A stretch of DNA of 10,481 bases from Hymenopellis radicata (taxonomy: Eukaryota; Basidiomycota; Agaricomycetes; Agaricales; Physalacriaceae). The DNA lies in contig JADNRX010001369.1 of the NCBI GenBank assembly GCA_015501595.1, positions 1 to 10,481 of the forward strand, read 5' to 3'. A model generated the notes under the pieces. It saw nothing but the letters and a program-made list of their open reading frames with translations. It made no database searches and had not been told where the DNA came from. A program made the position numbers and the translations under genes. This document shows, piece by piece, positions 1-7,857 of this stretch; position 1 is the first letter of the stretch, and every line of letters starts with the position of its first letter.

Positions 1-1486
1 TGTTGGTTCTTTGATGAGCATGGTGGTGAGTGGAGGGGTATTTCCTTGCGTTCTGACTTTTTATGTAGTAAATACAGGTCGCTTATACACATCGATCAAT
101 ATGGAGCATAGGATTTGTTGTAATCGGACTCGTCTGGCCAGCCGTCTGGTGGTCTTCAAGTGATAAACAGCGCGTCGGCGCGGCTCTTCGAATCCGCTGG
201 GGAGTCTCATGTGCCATTGCTGCCATCTTCCCGTTGTTGAGCGTCGACCAATCCGAGAATCTGATGTTGATGTGAGCTCCGTACCTGTCTGTCGTAGGTT
301 TTGTTAACACTTTCAATAGAGTTTTCGGTGGTATCGCCTTGATGACTAGCGCCGGATACATTCTCCGCCACCATGGTCCTGTATCGCGGTCTTTGAAGAT
401 CCTATTCGGTGTTCAGGTCCGTGGGCAGTACAGTTGTCTGAATACTCACGCTTACGTTCTAATACAGATCCTCCTAATCGTCCTAGCCATGATTATCACA
501 ACAAGCTCGGTTCGAAGTCTACAGGCGAAAACTGGCTTGCCTTTGGTCAATCAGATATCTGGCTGGATTGTTTTCAGTTCGTCATGCTTTTTATTGTGCC
601 CAGCAGAGATTGATGTGCACTGCAGCGGTTTCATCACTTCTGCCATTCGTGTCGCGTGTCTCCCATAGCGGGTCGACGACAAAGATTCTTATGACATTTC
701 TTGGACTCGGCCCTTGTTTCGTCATCCTCGCCATTAGTGTCGAAGGTCTATTTTTTGTCGCCTATTCGATAACACTGTTGGCATGGATTGACGTCGAGGC
801 GGCTTTGCGTCCTGCTCGCCCTAAACAGCGCAATGTGTATCACTTCCAGGCAGACGATTTGAGAATAGTGCTGTTCTTCCTATTCTTTGTACAAATTGGT
901 TTCTTCGGGACGGGAAAGTAAGTCACGGAATGTCAGTGCGTTGAGGTGCTGATGCGTTTCTAGTGTTGCTTCGATCTCTTCATTCTATTTGTCGCCCGTG
1001 TACCGATTGATACCGGTGTTTAATCCCTTTTATATGGCTGCTCTTCTTGTATGCGCTCGTCTTTCATTCTCTTCTGAAAATTCATAAGGTCCTTCTTAGG
1101 TGTTCAAGATCGTGGCGCCGTACCTGATATTAGCCCTGGCATTTGCGACCCTCACGTACCGCCTGCATCTTCCGCCTTTTGCGCTATTTCTCAATGCTCT
1201 CATGTTGACGGATGGTTGGCCTCATTGTTTATCTCGTTGACAGGGTTAGCTAACAATTTCTCCAGGAATGACACTCACATTCTTCTTCAACGTTACCGAC
1301 ACTGGTAAGACTTTCTCCGTCTCAGAGTTGAAGCTTTATTGACTGTTTGTAGGCTCTTGGTTGGAAATTGGTCAGACGATAAGCTTTTTCGTCGTCACAT
1401 CACTGCTTCTACTTTGGTCTGGCGGAATATGCGCCATCGGGGAGTACATGATGTCCAGTATAACTGCAAAAGAGCACACCGATTGA
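1..1486 (+). CDS. mcd4: GPI ethanolamine phosphate transferase 1 (Mcd4/PIG-N), C-terminal part, 5' end outside window
   Basis: Mcd4 is a multi-pass ER protein that adds ethanolamine phosphate to the first mannose of the GPI precursor. Exons by splice-site reading: <1-25, 78-271, 320-416, 468-576, 626-917, 964-1048, 1100-1214, 1266-1304, 1353-1486. They join in one open frame of 362 residues plus stop TGA 1484-1486. Introns are 46-52 nt. The part seen is the membrane-embedded PigN domain (known family region), with the hallmarks SLQAKTGLPLVNQ (about 516-554), a GLGPCFVILAISVEGLFF-like helix, FFGTGNVASISSFY across the 918-963 intron, VYRLIPVFNPF, and LTFFFNVTDTGSWLEIGQ near the end. The catalytic alkaline-phosphatase-like lumenal domain lies upstream of base 1 and is not seen. 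Donors GTCCGT (417), GTTCGT (577) and GTTGGC (1215) are non-consensus but give perfect phase. This is the only gene here without a frame break. Its stop lies 81 bp from the convergent stop of the next gene. Confidence 0.96.
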
Positions 1487-1567
1487 AAGTCCGTGAATGT
1501 CCGAATATCCTGATAATCTAAGCTGCACTTGTAATCTACACTAATACCGGTACGTGAATCTACTAAT

Positions 1568-2804
1568 CTACTTTTTCAACAGTTTCATGAGCGACCGCAC
1601 TCCGTCGATACCAAACCCATCCTCGGGATAACAGACATACATGGGCTCTTTATCGGAATCGAATTTGGCCTGCAAATAGATCAATAATGGCGGTTTTCTA
1701 ATGAGAAGGACGTACCCTGAAGTCTCCTCTCTTCAACAGACCCGCACTCGCAGTTACAGTATTGTACACTTTGCTGAGCGAGGTTATCTTCCAGCCGGAG
1801 AGGTTGTCGATGGGCTTGACACCGTCCGACGCGGTAATGCCAAAGGTAACGGTGATCGATACACCGCGCTGTCTTTCCTCCTCGCGAATGTCCTCAAGCG
1901 CCGTATGTATAAGGTACTCGGATGTACCTCGAGGGGCATGCGGGAAGGATGCACAATTCTTGATCAAATAGGATGTGTCACCGACAGGCGTGAGGATTAG
2001 GATGCCAACAATTCCATTGTCGTGGAGCGCGATCCAATACCGACGGTGTTCTTCGTCTGTGAATGCGGAGAATGTCGTCTGCACGTACAAATAAATAACG
2101 CATACAGGCAGCCGAATTGTGTCTCACCGAAGCTATTTGGACTCCAGATCTAGCCTTTTTCCACGCCTCTATGCCGTCGTTGATTTGGGTACGCATATCC
2201 TCCGACCACTTGCCAGTGACCTCCATGACCTGGACCCCAGCCTTGTCTGCGCGTCGAAGATTCTTCTTGAGATCCTTAACTGCCTTTACACCTTCATGAC
2301 CTTTTGACTCCGGACTCGTCAACTCGATAACGTGATCTGGATCAATAACCTCCTCGTAGATGCACTCGACGGTGCTCCAACCAATGTCCGCGAGAACCTT
2401 CTCGAGCGGCTCCGAAGTGCAGCACCAAATAGGATGAAGGCGATTCTGCTCTGCCCAAGCCACAAATGCCCTGACGGTGGGCTCCAAAGCGGATGCGTCG
2501 GAAATGAGAGGATCTCCCCATGCGAACGCGAAGTGTTTACGCGTCATGTAGCCTTGAACGGGTGCGAAGGTGGACTGGGGAATCTGATTGGGCTGCGCCT
2601 GCCAGATACGGTAGCGCTCAAACTCGAGCCACGCCGTGGAGCTGGATGATCCGTGTTTGGCGACGAGGTCGGCCAGCGTGGTATTGTCGACAGCCGGCTG
2701 ACCGTGGCATCGAAAGAGACGTCGCTGTCGTCTGGCTGGGTGTAAAGGTCGGGATCGATGTGGTCCGCCGAGTCGAAAGTGTTGGACTTGATGTCGTGAG
2801 GCAT
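1568..2804 (-). CDS. Standalone DUF2156 / LPG_synthase_C protein, predicted aminoacyl-tRNA-dependent lipid or sterol aminoacyltransferase
   Basis: Exons (minus strand): 2804-2128, 2078-1716, 1669-1568; introns 2079-2127 (GTGAGA..CAG) and 1670-1715 (GTACGT..CAG). With one base restored near 2690-2720 the exons give 380 residues. Recognisable stretches are SSSSTAWLEFERYRIWQ, QGYMTRKHFAFAWGDPLIS, the basic VKDLKKNLRRADKA, EHRRYWIALHDNGIVGILIL, SYLIKNCASFPHAPRGTSE and a C-terminal MYVCYPEDGFGIDGV. These fit the GNAT-like C-terminal domain of MprF-type enzymes. Family members transfer an amino acid from aminoacyl-tRNA to a lipid; in Aspergilli the relatives ErdS (fused to AspRS) and ErgS act on ergosterol. 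No aminoacyl-tRNA synthetase domain is present, so this is the standalone type; its substrate cannot be read from sequence. I chose ATG 2804 because its frame has strong C-ending codon bias and a TATA box lies 42 bp upstream. The longer frame starting at 2847 overlaps that TATA box. Divergent from the hydrolase at 2982. Confidence 0.9.
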
Positions 2805-2845
2805 TCTGCTTGAGTGTCGAAGGAGTAGATGGTTCAACCATTGCC

Positions 2846-2852
2846 ATTTATA
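2846..2852 (-). promoter_or_regulatory. TATA box of the DUF2156 gene
   Basis: The minus strand reads TATAAAT, 42 bp upstream of the ATG at 2804. An alternative in-frame ATG at 2847 overlaps this box, so it is unlikely to be in the mRNA. No clear TATA box is seen on the plus strand for the hydrolase. Confidence 0.6.
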
Positions 2853-2963
2853 CCCCGCTCGATGAGCTTCTGTCTAACGATGATGTCACGATACGTTCAT
2901 TCTGACGAATCACTCATCTCCACTGCCTATGCAATGACCTCTACTAAAACACAACTTTGCTAC

Positions 2964-2981
2964 GGTTCAATTGTGTGAACC
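2964..2981 (+). repeat. Inverted repeat abutting the hydrolase start codon
   Basis: GGTTCA (2964-2969) and TGAACC (2976-2981) are perfect inverted copies around a 6-nt loop; the next base is the A of the ATG. It could form a small hairpin in the 5' leader or be a palindromic protein site. It may also be chance. Confidence 0.5.
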
Positions 2982-4591
2982 ATGATCTATGACAGGACCC
3001 CCCGCCCGTATGCCCATTTTGAGCATCTTCCGTTTGCCAAAGAACCCTTGAAGGCAGTCTATGTCTTTCAACGACTGTTTACTACGCTCCTTCTCGTTCC
3101 GTACTGGGTCGCCTACTATGGGTTGCTTCCACGGACATGTCGCCCGCGCGCGAGCTGGGGACTGAAGCAGATCGTCTACGTCAACTTCACCCGGCGTATC
3201 TACAAGGTCGTCGAGGTCGCTGGTGTGACGTTCAACACTCGGGATCCAGAGTCAGAGCCCGCCCCAGGTACGCTGAAGGAGACGAGATTCGAATGGGCTC
3301 CGCCCTTGGACGAAAGCTTGAGAGACGGTGTTGTGGTCGACGTTTACGGACGGGTGTCGTTCAACAGAGTTGGCACCTTTGTCTGGCCCAAACTTCCTCC
3401 GATTTTTCATGACCAAGGTTCGTGGAGCAGTTACTTGCCTGTTCGACCATCCTAATATTCTTCAAGCACCTTTGATTGGCATCTTCATGCATGGAGGAGG
3501 CTACTGCCAGATGTCGGCGCATGAGAATGCCAGGACATCGCACATTCCGCGCCGACTCATGAGAGACGGCCGTTTCTCAGAAATATACAGCGTGGACTAC
3601 CGCCTTCTGCAACATGCGCCATTCCCTGCCGTCATCATTGATGGGGCCGCCGTATATGCGCATGTCCTCAAGACGCGTCCGAGCGCGAAGATCATCCTGA
3701 TCGGGGACAGCTCAGGTGGAAATCTTGTATTAGCGCTAGCTCGCTGGATTCGCGACCAGAACAAACTCACTCCTCCGTCTGGCCTCCTGCTTCTGTCCCC
3801 TTCGTGTGATACATGTACGCTCGAGTGATTTAGCGCTATACTACTATTTGCTCACGCCTCATTCCAGCGCACGCCTTTCCCGACGTCCCATCAGCCTACG
3901 TCGCACGGCCCACGCATCCACCGACTATCTCACCGACACTCCGGAACCACGCGCCCTCCTTCAGCGCACATTCCTCGGTTTCAAGTATCGGCCGCGCAAC
4001 GTCGGTTGGCATGATCTGAATCGCGACGGCTCAGACCAGATGGAGCGCTATCTCCGCTTCTTCACCCGTTTTCGGCGCAATCACAAACAAACTAGCAATG
4101 TCCTACTAGAAAGTGAGGACACGGACTCGGAGTTGAAAGCGGAGGTGGAGGAGGAACAACGGCGATTGCATGAGATCATCCATTCAGAATACGTCAGTCC
4201 AGCTAGCCCAAAGGTGCTCAGACGCTGGGGTCACGACGTCGACTTGTATGATGGTGGCAAGGATGGACCCGGCCTTACGCTCCAGCAACTGGGTCTCGAT
4301 CCGGGAACGCCTATAAGCCAACTGCCGCCTATGTTGCAGCCGGAGAATGTTGGGTTGTTCGCTGCGTTTCCGAAGACAATGGTCGTGATTGGGGATGCAG
4401 AGAGGTTGACCATCGAGGTAGGAAATCTGGTGCGAGCCATGGAAAGGGATGGAGTTGACGTGAAGACCAAGTGGGTGAAGGACGCGGTCCATGATGTTTT
4501 GATGATCCCGCCGGGATGGTGGGACGACGAAATTCGGGAGGAAGTATGGAGAGACATCGGGCAATGGCTGGACGGAATCAAGCAGGATTGA
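2982..4591 (+). CDS. Membrane-anchored alpha/beta hydrolase, HSL / Abhydrolase_3 type
   Basis: Exons 2982-3417, 3467-3814, 3868-4591, introns of 49 nt (GTTCGT..AAG) and 53 nt (GTACGC..CAG). About 502 residues once one base is restored near 3915-3922. A hydrophobic segment at residues 26-49 (VYVFQRLFTTLLLVPYWVAY) is a likely membrane anchor. The oxyanion-hole HGGG is at 3490-3501. The nucleophile elbow GDSSG is at 3703-3717 with Ser at 3709-3711. Asp in GDAE (4394-4396) and His in AVHD (4490-4492) complete a plausible triad in the right order. The family hydrolyses esters, often of lipids or sterols; the substrate is not predictable. Between Ser and Asp there is a long charged insert (about 4080-4330) common in basidiomycete members. 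The first exon matches the family N-terminus (PRASWGLKQIVYVNFTRRIY, NTRDPE, LKETRFEW), which supports ATG 2982. Head-to-head with the DUF2156 gene, it is a candidate for the reverse reaction. Confidence 0.9.
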
Positions 4592-4807
4592 TTGCATTGC
4601 GAGTGCGAAGCTGTATCCATAAGTATACTCGCGTACAATAGTAATATAGGTGTTCGACTGCATGATGTCTGAGTGATGAAGAATATAGTCAATACAATAC
4701 AGCAATCTAATGATACATACGGGCTCTCGCGACAAGAGATACAAAATGACACACCAAGATACAATACACTCGAAAGCCCAGATCCAAGAAACATCAAGAA
4801 AAACAAG
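4592..4807. other. Convergent 3' intergenic, 216 bp
   Basis: AT-richer sequence holding the 3' ends of the hydrolase (+) and the unknown-function gene (-). No gene or RNA is seen; open frames here are antisense shadows or run into the neighbouring exons. Confidence 0.6.
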
Positions 4808-6211
4808 TCAGGCCGACGTAGCCGACCAAGGGCATTTCGTCGGCTCCAACACTAAGGGCTTCCCAAGGTCGCGCAGAAACGTGTTCCATTGTTGATCATT
4901 CTTGCGCCGAGCAACAACCGACTCTAGCTGTTGACGCGTCGGCGAATGCATAAAAATGGCCACAGCATATTGCGATAGGTTTCTGTCCTGCGAAATCTCG
5001 ATCGTGTTCTCGCCCTCAACGAGAAACGCGGACAGGTCTACGAAACCGTTTTCATTCTTCTAAAGGTGATAGTGTAAGAGGGCGAAATCAACCAGAGCCA
5101 GTAATCAAAACTTACAAACATGGGAGGGGCGAGTGGTAAATTAACGATTTCACCACAGGTAAGCTTCAAGGCATTGTCGGATGGCCAGCTTGGCTTCAAC
5201 TCGCCAAACTGGCGGAGTTTGACGCCTGTGTACTGTGCTAGGTCGCTTGTTTCATAACAACACAGGGAGATGCATTGTGACTCCTCAACTCCACTAGAAA
5301 TGACGCGGGTCAGTAACGTAGTTGAGTATAGTTACAAATGGCACATACTCGACGCCCGCAAACCTCTGTGTCCAGCGCTTCAGATTGAAATGTTGTTGCT
5401 CTGTGAGAGTGATGGTGGTGGACTGAGTGCATGGCCCTATCGATGGGCACTGCCTGTAGCGTAATACTACCATGCTGTCGAACCATGTATCTACGGTAAG
5501 TCAGCATTCTCGTGCGCCGAGAAGAAAAGAGGGTAAACATGCCTGGATCTGGTAGGGCAATATGCTTGATTGGAATGGGCTCTTCAGGTATGAGCTCGGG
5601 TACTGCTGTCACTACTAACACGACTGACTAAGAGGAATCAAGGATCGAGGGAAACTACCCGTACCTGGAGGTGCGAGGGGACGGCAGACCAGAAGCTCGG
5701 ATGCCAGAATTTCCAGCTGTTGTTTCGTTGGTTCATGTTCAAAGACAATCCAAGAAAATCCCGGCATAGGTTGACTCTGCTCAATGAGAAGTCGGTTGTC
5801 ACCCTGCTGTACGAAAGGAGACAGATCGATAAATCCAGTTACAGGCTAGTAAACGATGAGTGCAAGTCGAGCGAAGAGGTGAGAATGCTTACCACTGGGG
5901 CTACTGGTTGCTGGATGTGTTGCGTGCGTAGATAAATATTTGAATTTGAAGGCCATGTCGGTTTTAGAGTACTCAAAGGTTTTTGCAGGTCGGGCGATTG
6001 AAAACAGCAGAGGGAGATGCATCTCGCGTGCTGAAGCATGCTTTAGAATAGCATTGAGCTACATATCTTTGACACTACGAAAATTCACATACTTTGTCTG
6101 ACCGAATCGTTCGTTCCAGCCAAGAATACACCTAAATTGTTCCTCATTGAGGGCGATGTCGATAGGCACGCTCAGTCCCCGGATCCAGATATGTTCCATA
6201 AACACTAGGAT
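4808..6211 (-). repeat. Two homologous protein modules in tandem (internal gene duplication)
   Basis: Module 1 (exons 4-6, 6211-5665) and module 2 (exons 8-10, 5490-4808) align throughout. IALNEEQFRCILGWNERF matches ITLTEQQHFNLKRWTQRF; RCISLCCFQSPDL matches QCISLCCYETSDL; LKPTWPSN matches LKPSWPSD; GFIDLSPFVQQGDN matches GFVDLSAFLVEGEN; HEPTKQQLEIL matches HSPTRQQLESV. Two introns fall at the same place with the same phase in each copy: phase 2 just before the CISLCC stretch (6041-6092 and 5294-5348) and phase 0 just before GF(I/V)DLS (5846-5892 and 5060-5115). Confidence 0.88.
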
Positions 6212-7601
6212 CTGAAGGAAGAACAGCTAAGGATGTGGTCATTAAACGGTCTAAGTTGAGTAACGAGAAATTTACCATCTGAGAAGACTGTTGGTGGAGG
6301 CAGGGGCTCTTTGTCTTGATAAAGATCCTGGTAGGATAGTAGGTCGCCAGCAGGGCCAGAGTCAACCTCCATATCATCATCCTTGACAAGATACTCGTCC
6401 GTGAGGCGTTGAAATTCGACGTCTTCGTGGTAGCGCCACTAGTGACAGATACACCTGACAACGTTGATGCGTCAGGTGTGTTGTTCAAGATGTGCCCAGG
6501 TTCGACGGAGATATTCCTGGGTGCGTTCGGGATTTGAGGAGACTCGACAGATGCGTGCGTCATAGGTTCTGGAGTGTTAGAAGGGTGCTGCGACTGAACA
6601 GACGGATCTCCACGTCGTTCTGGGGTCACGGCAGGATGCTGCAGCTCAGCGGAGGCATTTCGAAAGCGTTCCGGTGTCACAGAGGGATGCTGTAAATCGG
6701 CAAACTCATTGCGAAAGCGTTCAGGCGTCACAGATGGATGTTGGAGATCGTTGAGGGTGTCTTCAGGCTTGACGGAGGTTGCTACAGTAGCCGCGTCTTC
6801 GGTAGACTTTCCGACGGCCATATCCATGAATTCGGCAAGGTCTTGCCTTTTCTTTTTGGGCAATGCAATTCGTGCTTTATGAGGTAGTGGAGGCGTTGGT
6901 CGGGCAGGTTGACTGGGTCCAGCCTGAGAAGACTGACTGACGCTAGCTTGCGGAATCTGCTGGGGAAGTGGGGGTGTTGGTTGGACCGGAGGTGTTGACT
7001 GGGTTTGAGCTGGGGGCTGACTTGGTATTGGTGGCTGCATTGGACCGCTTGAGAAGAAGGGCCAGCTTGAGGTTGTGCTGGGATGTTGATAGTACGTAGA
7101 ACAAATCGAAGATGTTCTGTTCGGCTGTATTAATACTTGCATTGAAGTATCGATGAAGACTTACCTTGAACCTGAGGAGGATCGTTCTCGTAGTGCTTGA
7201 CATGTTTGGAGAGTGCGTTGATAAGCCCAACATAGGCGACAGCCCATCTGCTTTGCTGGAAAGTGGTAAGGTCGATGGGGCTTTGCACGACATCGGGCTC
7301 GAAGCCCAACTGGGTAAGAACATTGCGGTACGCAGCCTAGTAGCATAAATGCAGGGCATCGTCAACTGACAGGCAGCGTACCAAGCATAAATCCACTATC
7401 TGCCAGCGCGTAAGCGATGATAAAGAACGCGTTTTTGAAACTCACTATGGGTCGAGCAGCATCGTAATGGGCCTTTCTGTTACCCTCCCAGACCTCAAAT
7501 CTCTGAGCGAATGTAACAAAGTCATCCTCGTTGTCGCCCGTGAACCATTTCCTATAGTATGCAAACTTTGGTGCGTTGTCTGGTACTCGACTATCCGCCA
7601 T
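4808..7601 (-). CDS. Conserved basidiomycete protein of unknown function, with Pro-rich repeat linker and duplicated C-terminal modules
   Basis: I do not recognise a named family. Proposed exons (minus): 7601-7382, 7336-7165, 7116-6276, 6211-6093, 6040-5893, 5845-5665, 5614-5543, 5490-5349, 5293-5116, 5059-4808, about 775 residues, stop TGA at 4810-4808. Exons 1-2 form a compact globular domain beginning MADSRVPDNAPKFAYYRKWF, with FFIIAYALADSGFML and SPIDLTTFQQSRWAVAYVGL. Exon 3 is Pro/Gln-rich, then has a basic LPKKKRQ patch (possible NLS), 17-residue repeats and an acidic stretch (KDDDMEVDSG). Exons 4-6 and 7-10 encode two homologous modules of roughly 120 residues. Intron 5491-5542 is GC-AG. 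The frame needs indels near 7336-7382, 7041-7050, about 6430 and 6205-6275. Exons 4 to 10 after the last break read cleanly. The exon 2/3 acceptor is the least certain. Nuclear location is inferred only from the basic patch. Confidence 0.82.
5491..5542 (-). other. GC-AG intron
   Basis: The donor reads GCATGT instead of GTATGT. The intron is 52 nt with a CTGAC branch-like site and ends TAG. Removal joins phase 1 to phase 1 (PDP to DTWFDSMVV), opening the frame into module 2. Without it the frame reads low-complexity His-rich sequence. Confidence 0.8.
6543..6746 (-). repeat. Four 51-bp tandem repeats coding a 17-residue unit
   Basis: The units are LQHPSVTPERFRNEFAD, LQHPSVTPERFRNASAE, LQHPAVTPERRGDPSVQ and SQHPSNTPEPMTHASVE, read from 6746 downwards, with a decayed fifth unit beginning SPQIPNAPRNISVE. 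The core (Q)HPSVTPER contains TPE/TP steps that could be proline-directed kinase or docking motifs. Units become more divergent toward the C-terminus. Confidence 0.9.
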
Positions 7602-7857
7602 GCAATCCGGATATAGTCGTGGTCAGGGTGATGGTAACGGATGCGGCATGATCAACATTGAAGACGATTGTTACTCCTTTCCATGATGAACGCTCTTGCT
7701 GGCCTTGCACTCGCCTAGCATAGTGGCTCAGGAGCCGACTACGACGAGTCGAACACCACGCCCGTCTCCCTTGTTCCGAACAGAGCTAAACCGCGCTACC
7801 CTATATTATTATCACTAGCACGCCCTACTCGCATTCTCTCCTTATCTCCCTTCCACC
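7602..7857. promoter_or_regulatory. 256-bp divergent promoter between the unknown-function gene and the cAMP phosphodiesterase
   Basis: The start codons at 7601 (-) and 7858 (+) face away from each other. On the plus strand an AT-rich TATATTATTAT patch at 7802-7812 is followed by a pyrimidine-rich leader (about 7830-7855), typical of fungal transcription starts, and a good start context CCACCATG. Confidence 0.65.

Larger units (their letters stand above)
2805..2981. promoter_or_regulatory. 177-bp divergent promoter between the DUF2156 gene and the alpha/beta hydrolase
   Basis: The two start codons face away from each other with 177 bp between them, so both promoters and 5' leaders must share this stretch. 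Contents seen: the minus-strand TATA box at 2846-2852 and a 6-bp inverted repeat directly before the hydrolase ATG. Shared control is inferred from spacing only. Confidence 0.7.

Noticed and set aside
568..620. In-frame start at 568 for a small separate membrane protein
   Set aside because: 568-625 is mostly the 49-nt intron 577-625; the following frame is an internal exon of mcd4.
1568..2804. ErdS-type ergosteryl-aspartate synthase (AspRS fusion)
   Set aside because: There is no class II AspRS motif or anticodon-binding domain, and the start is only about 1.2 kb from the stop; only the DUF2156 part exists.
2544..2837. Separate 97-residue protein starting MNHLLLRHSS on the minus strand
   Set aside because: Its middle part is the true N-terminus of the DUF2156 protein from ATG 2804; the tail after about 2690 is an out-of-frame reading of that gene.
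4184..4806. Two long overlapping minus-strand open frames (186 and 191 residues)
   Set aside because: They are antisense to the hydrolase exon holding the catalytic Asp and His and run into the intergenic region; composition is shadow-like (Ser/His/Arg-rich).
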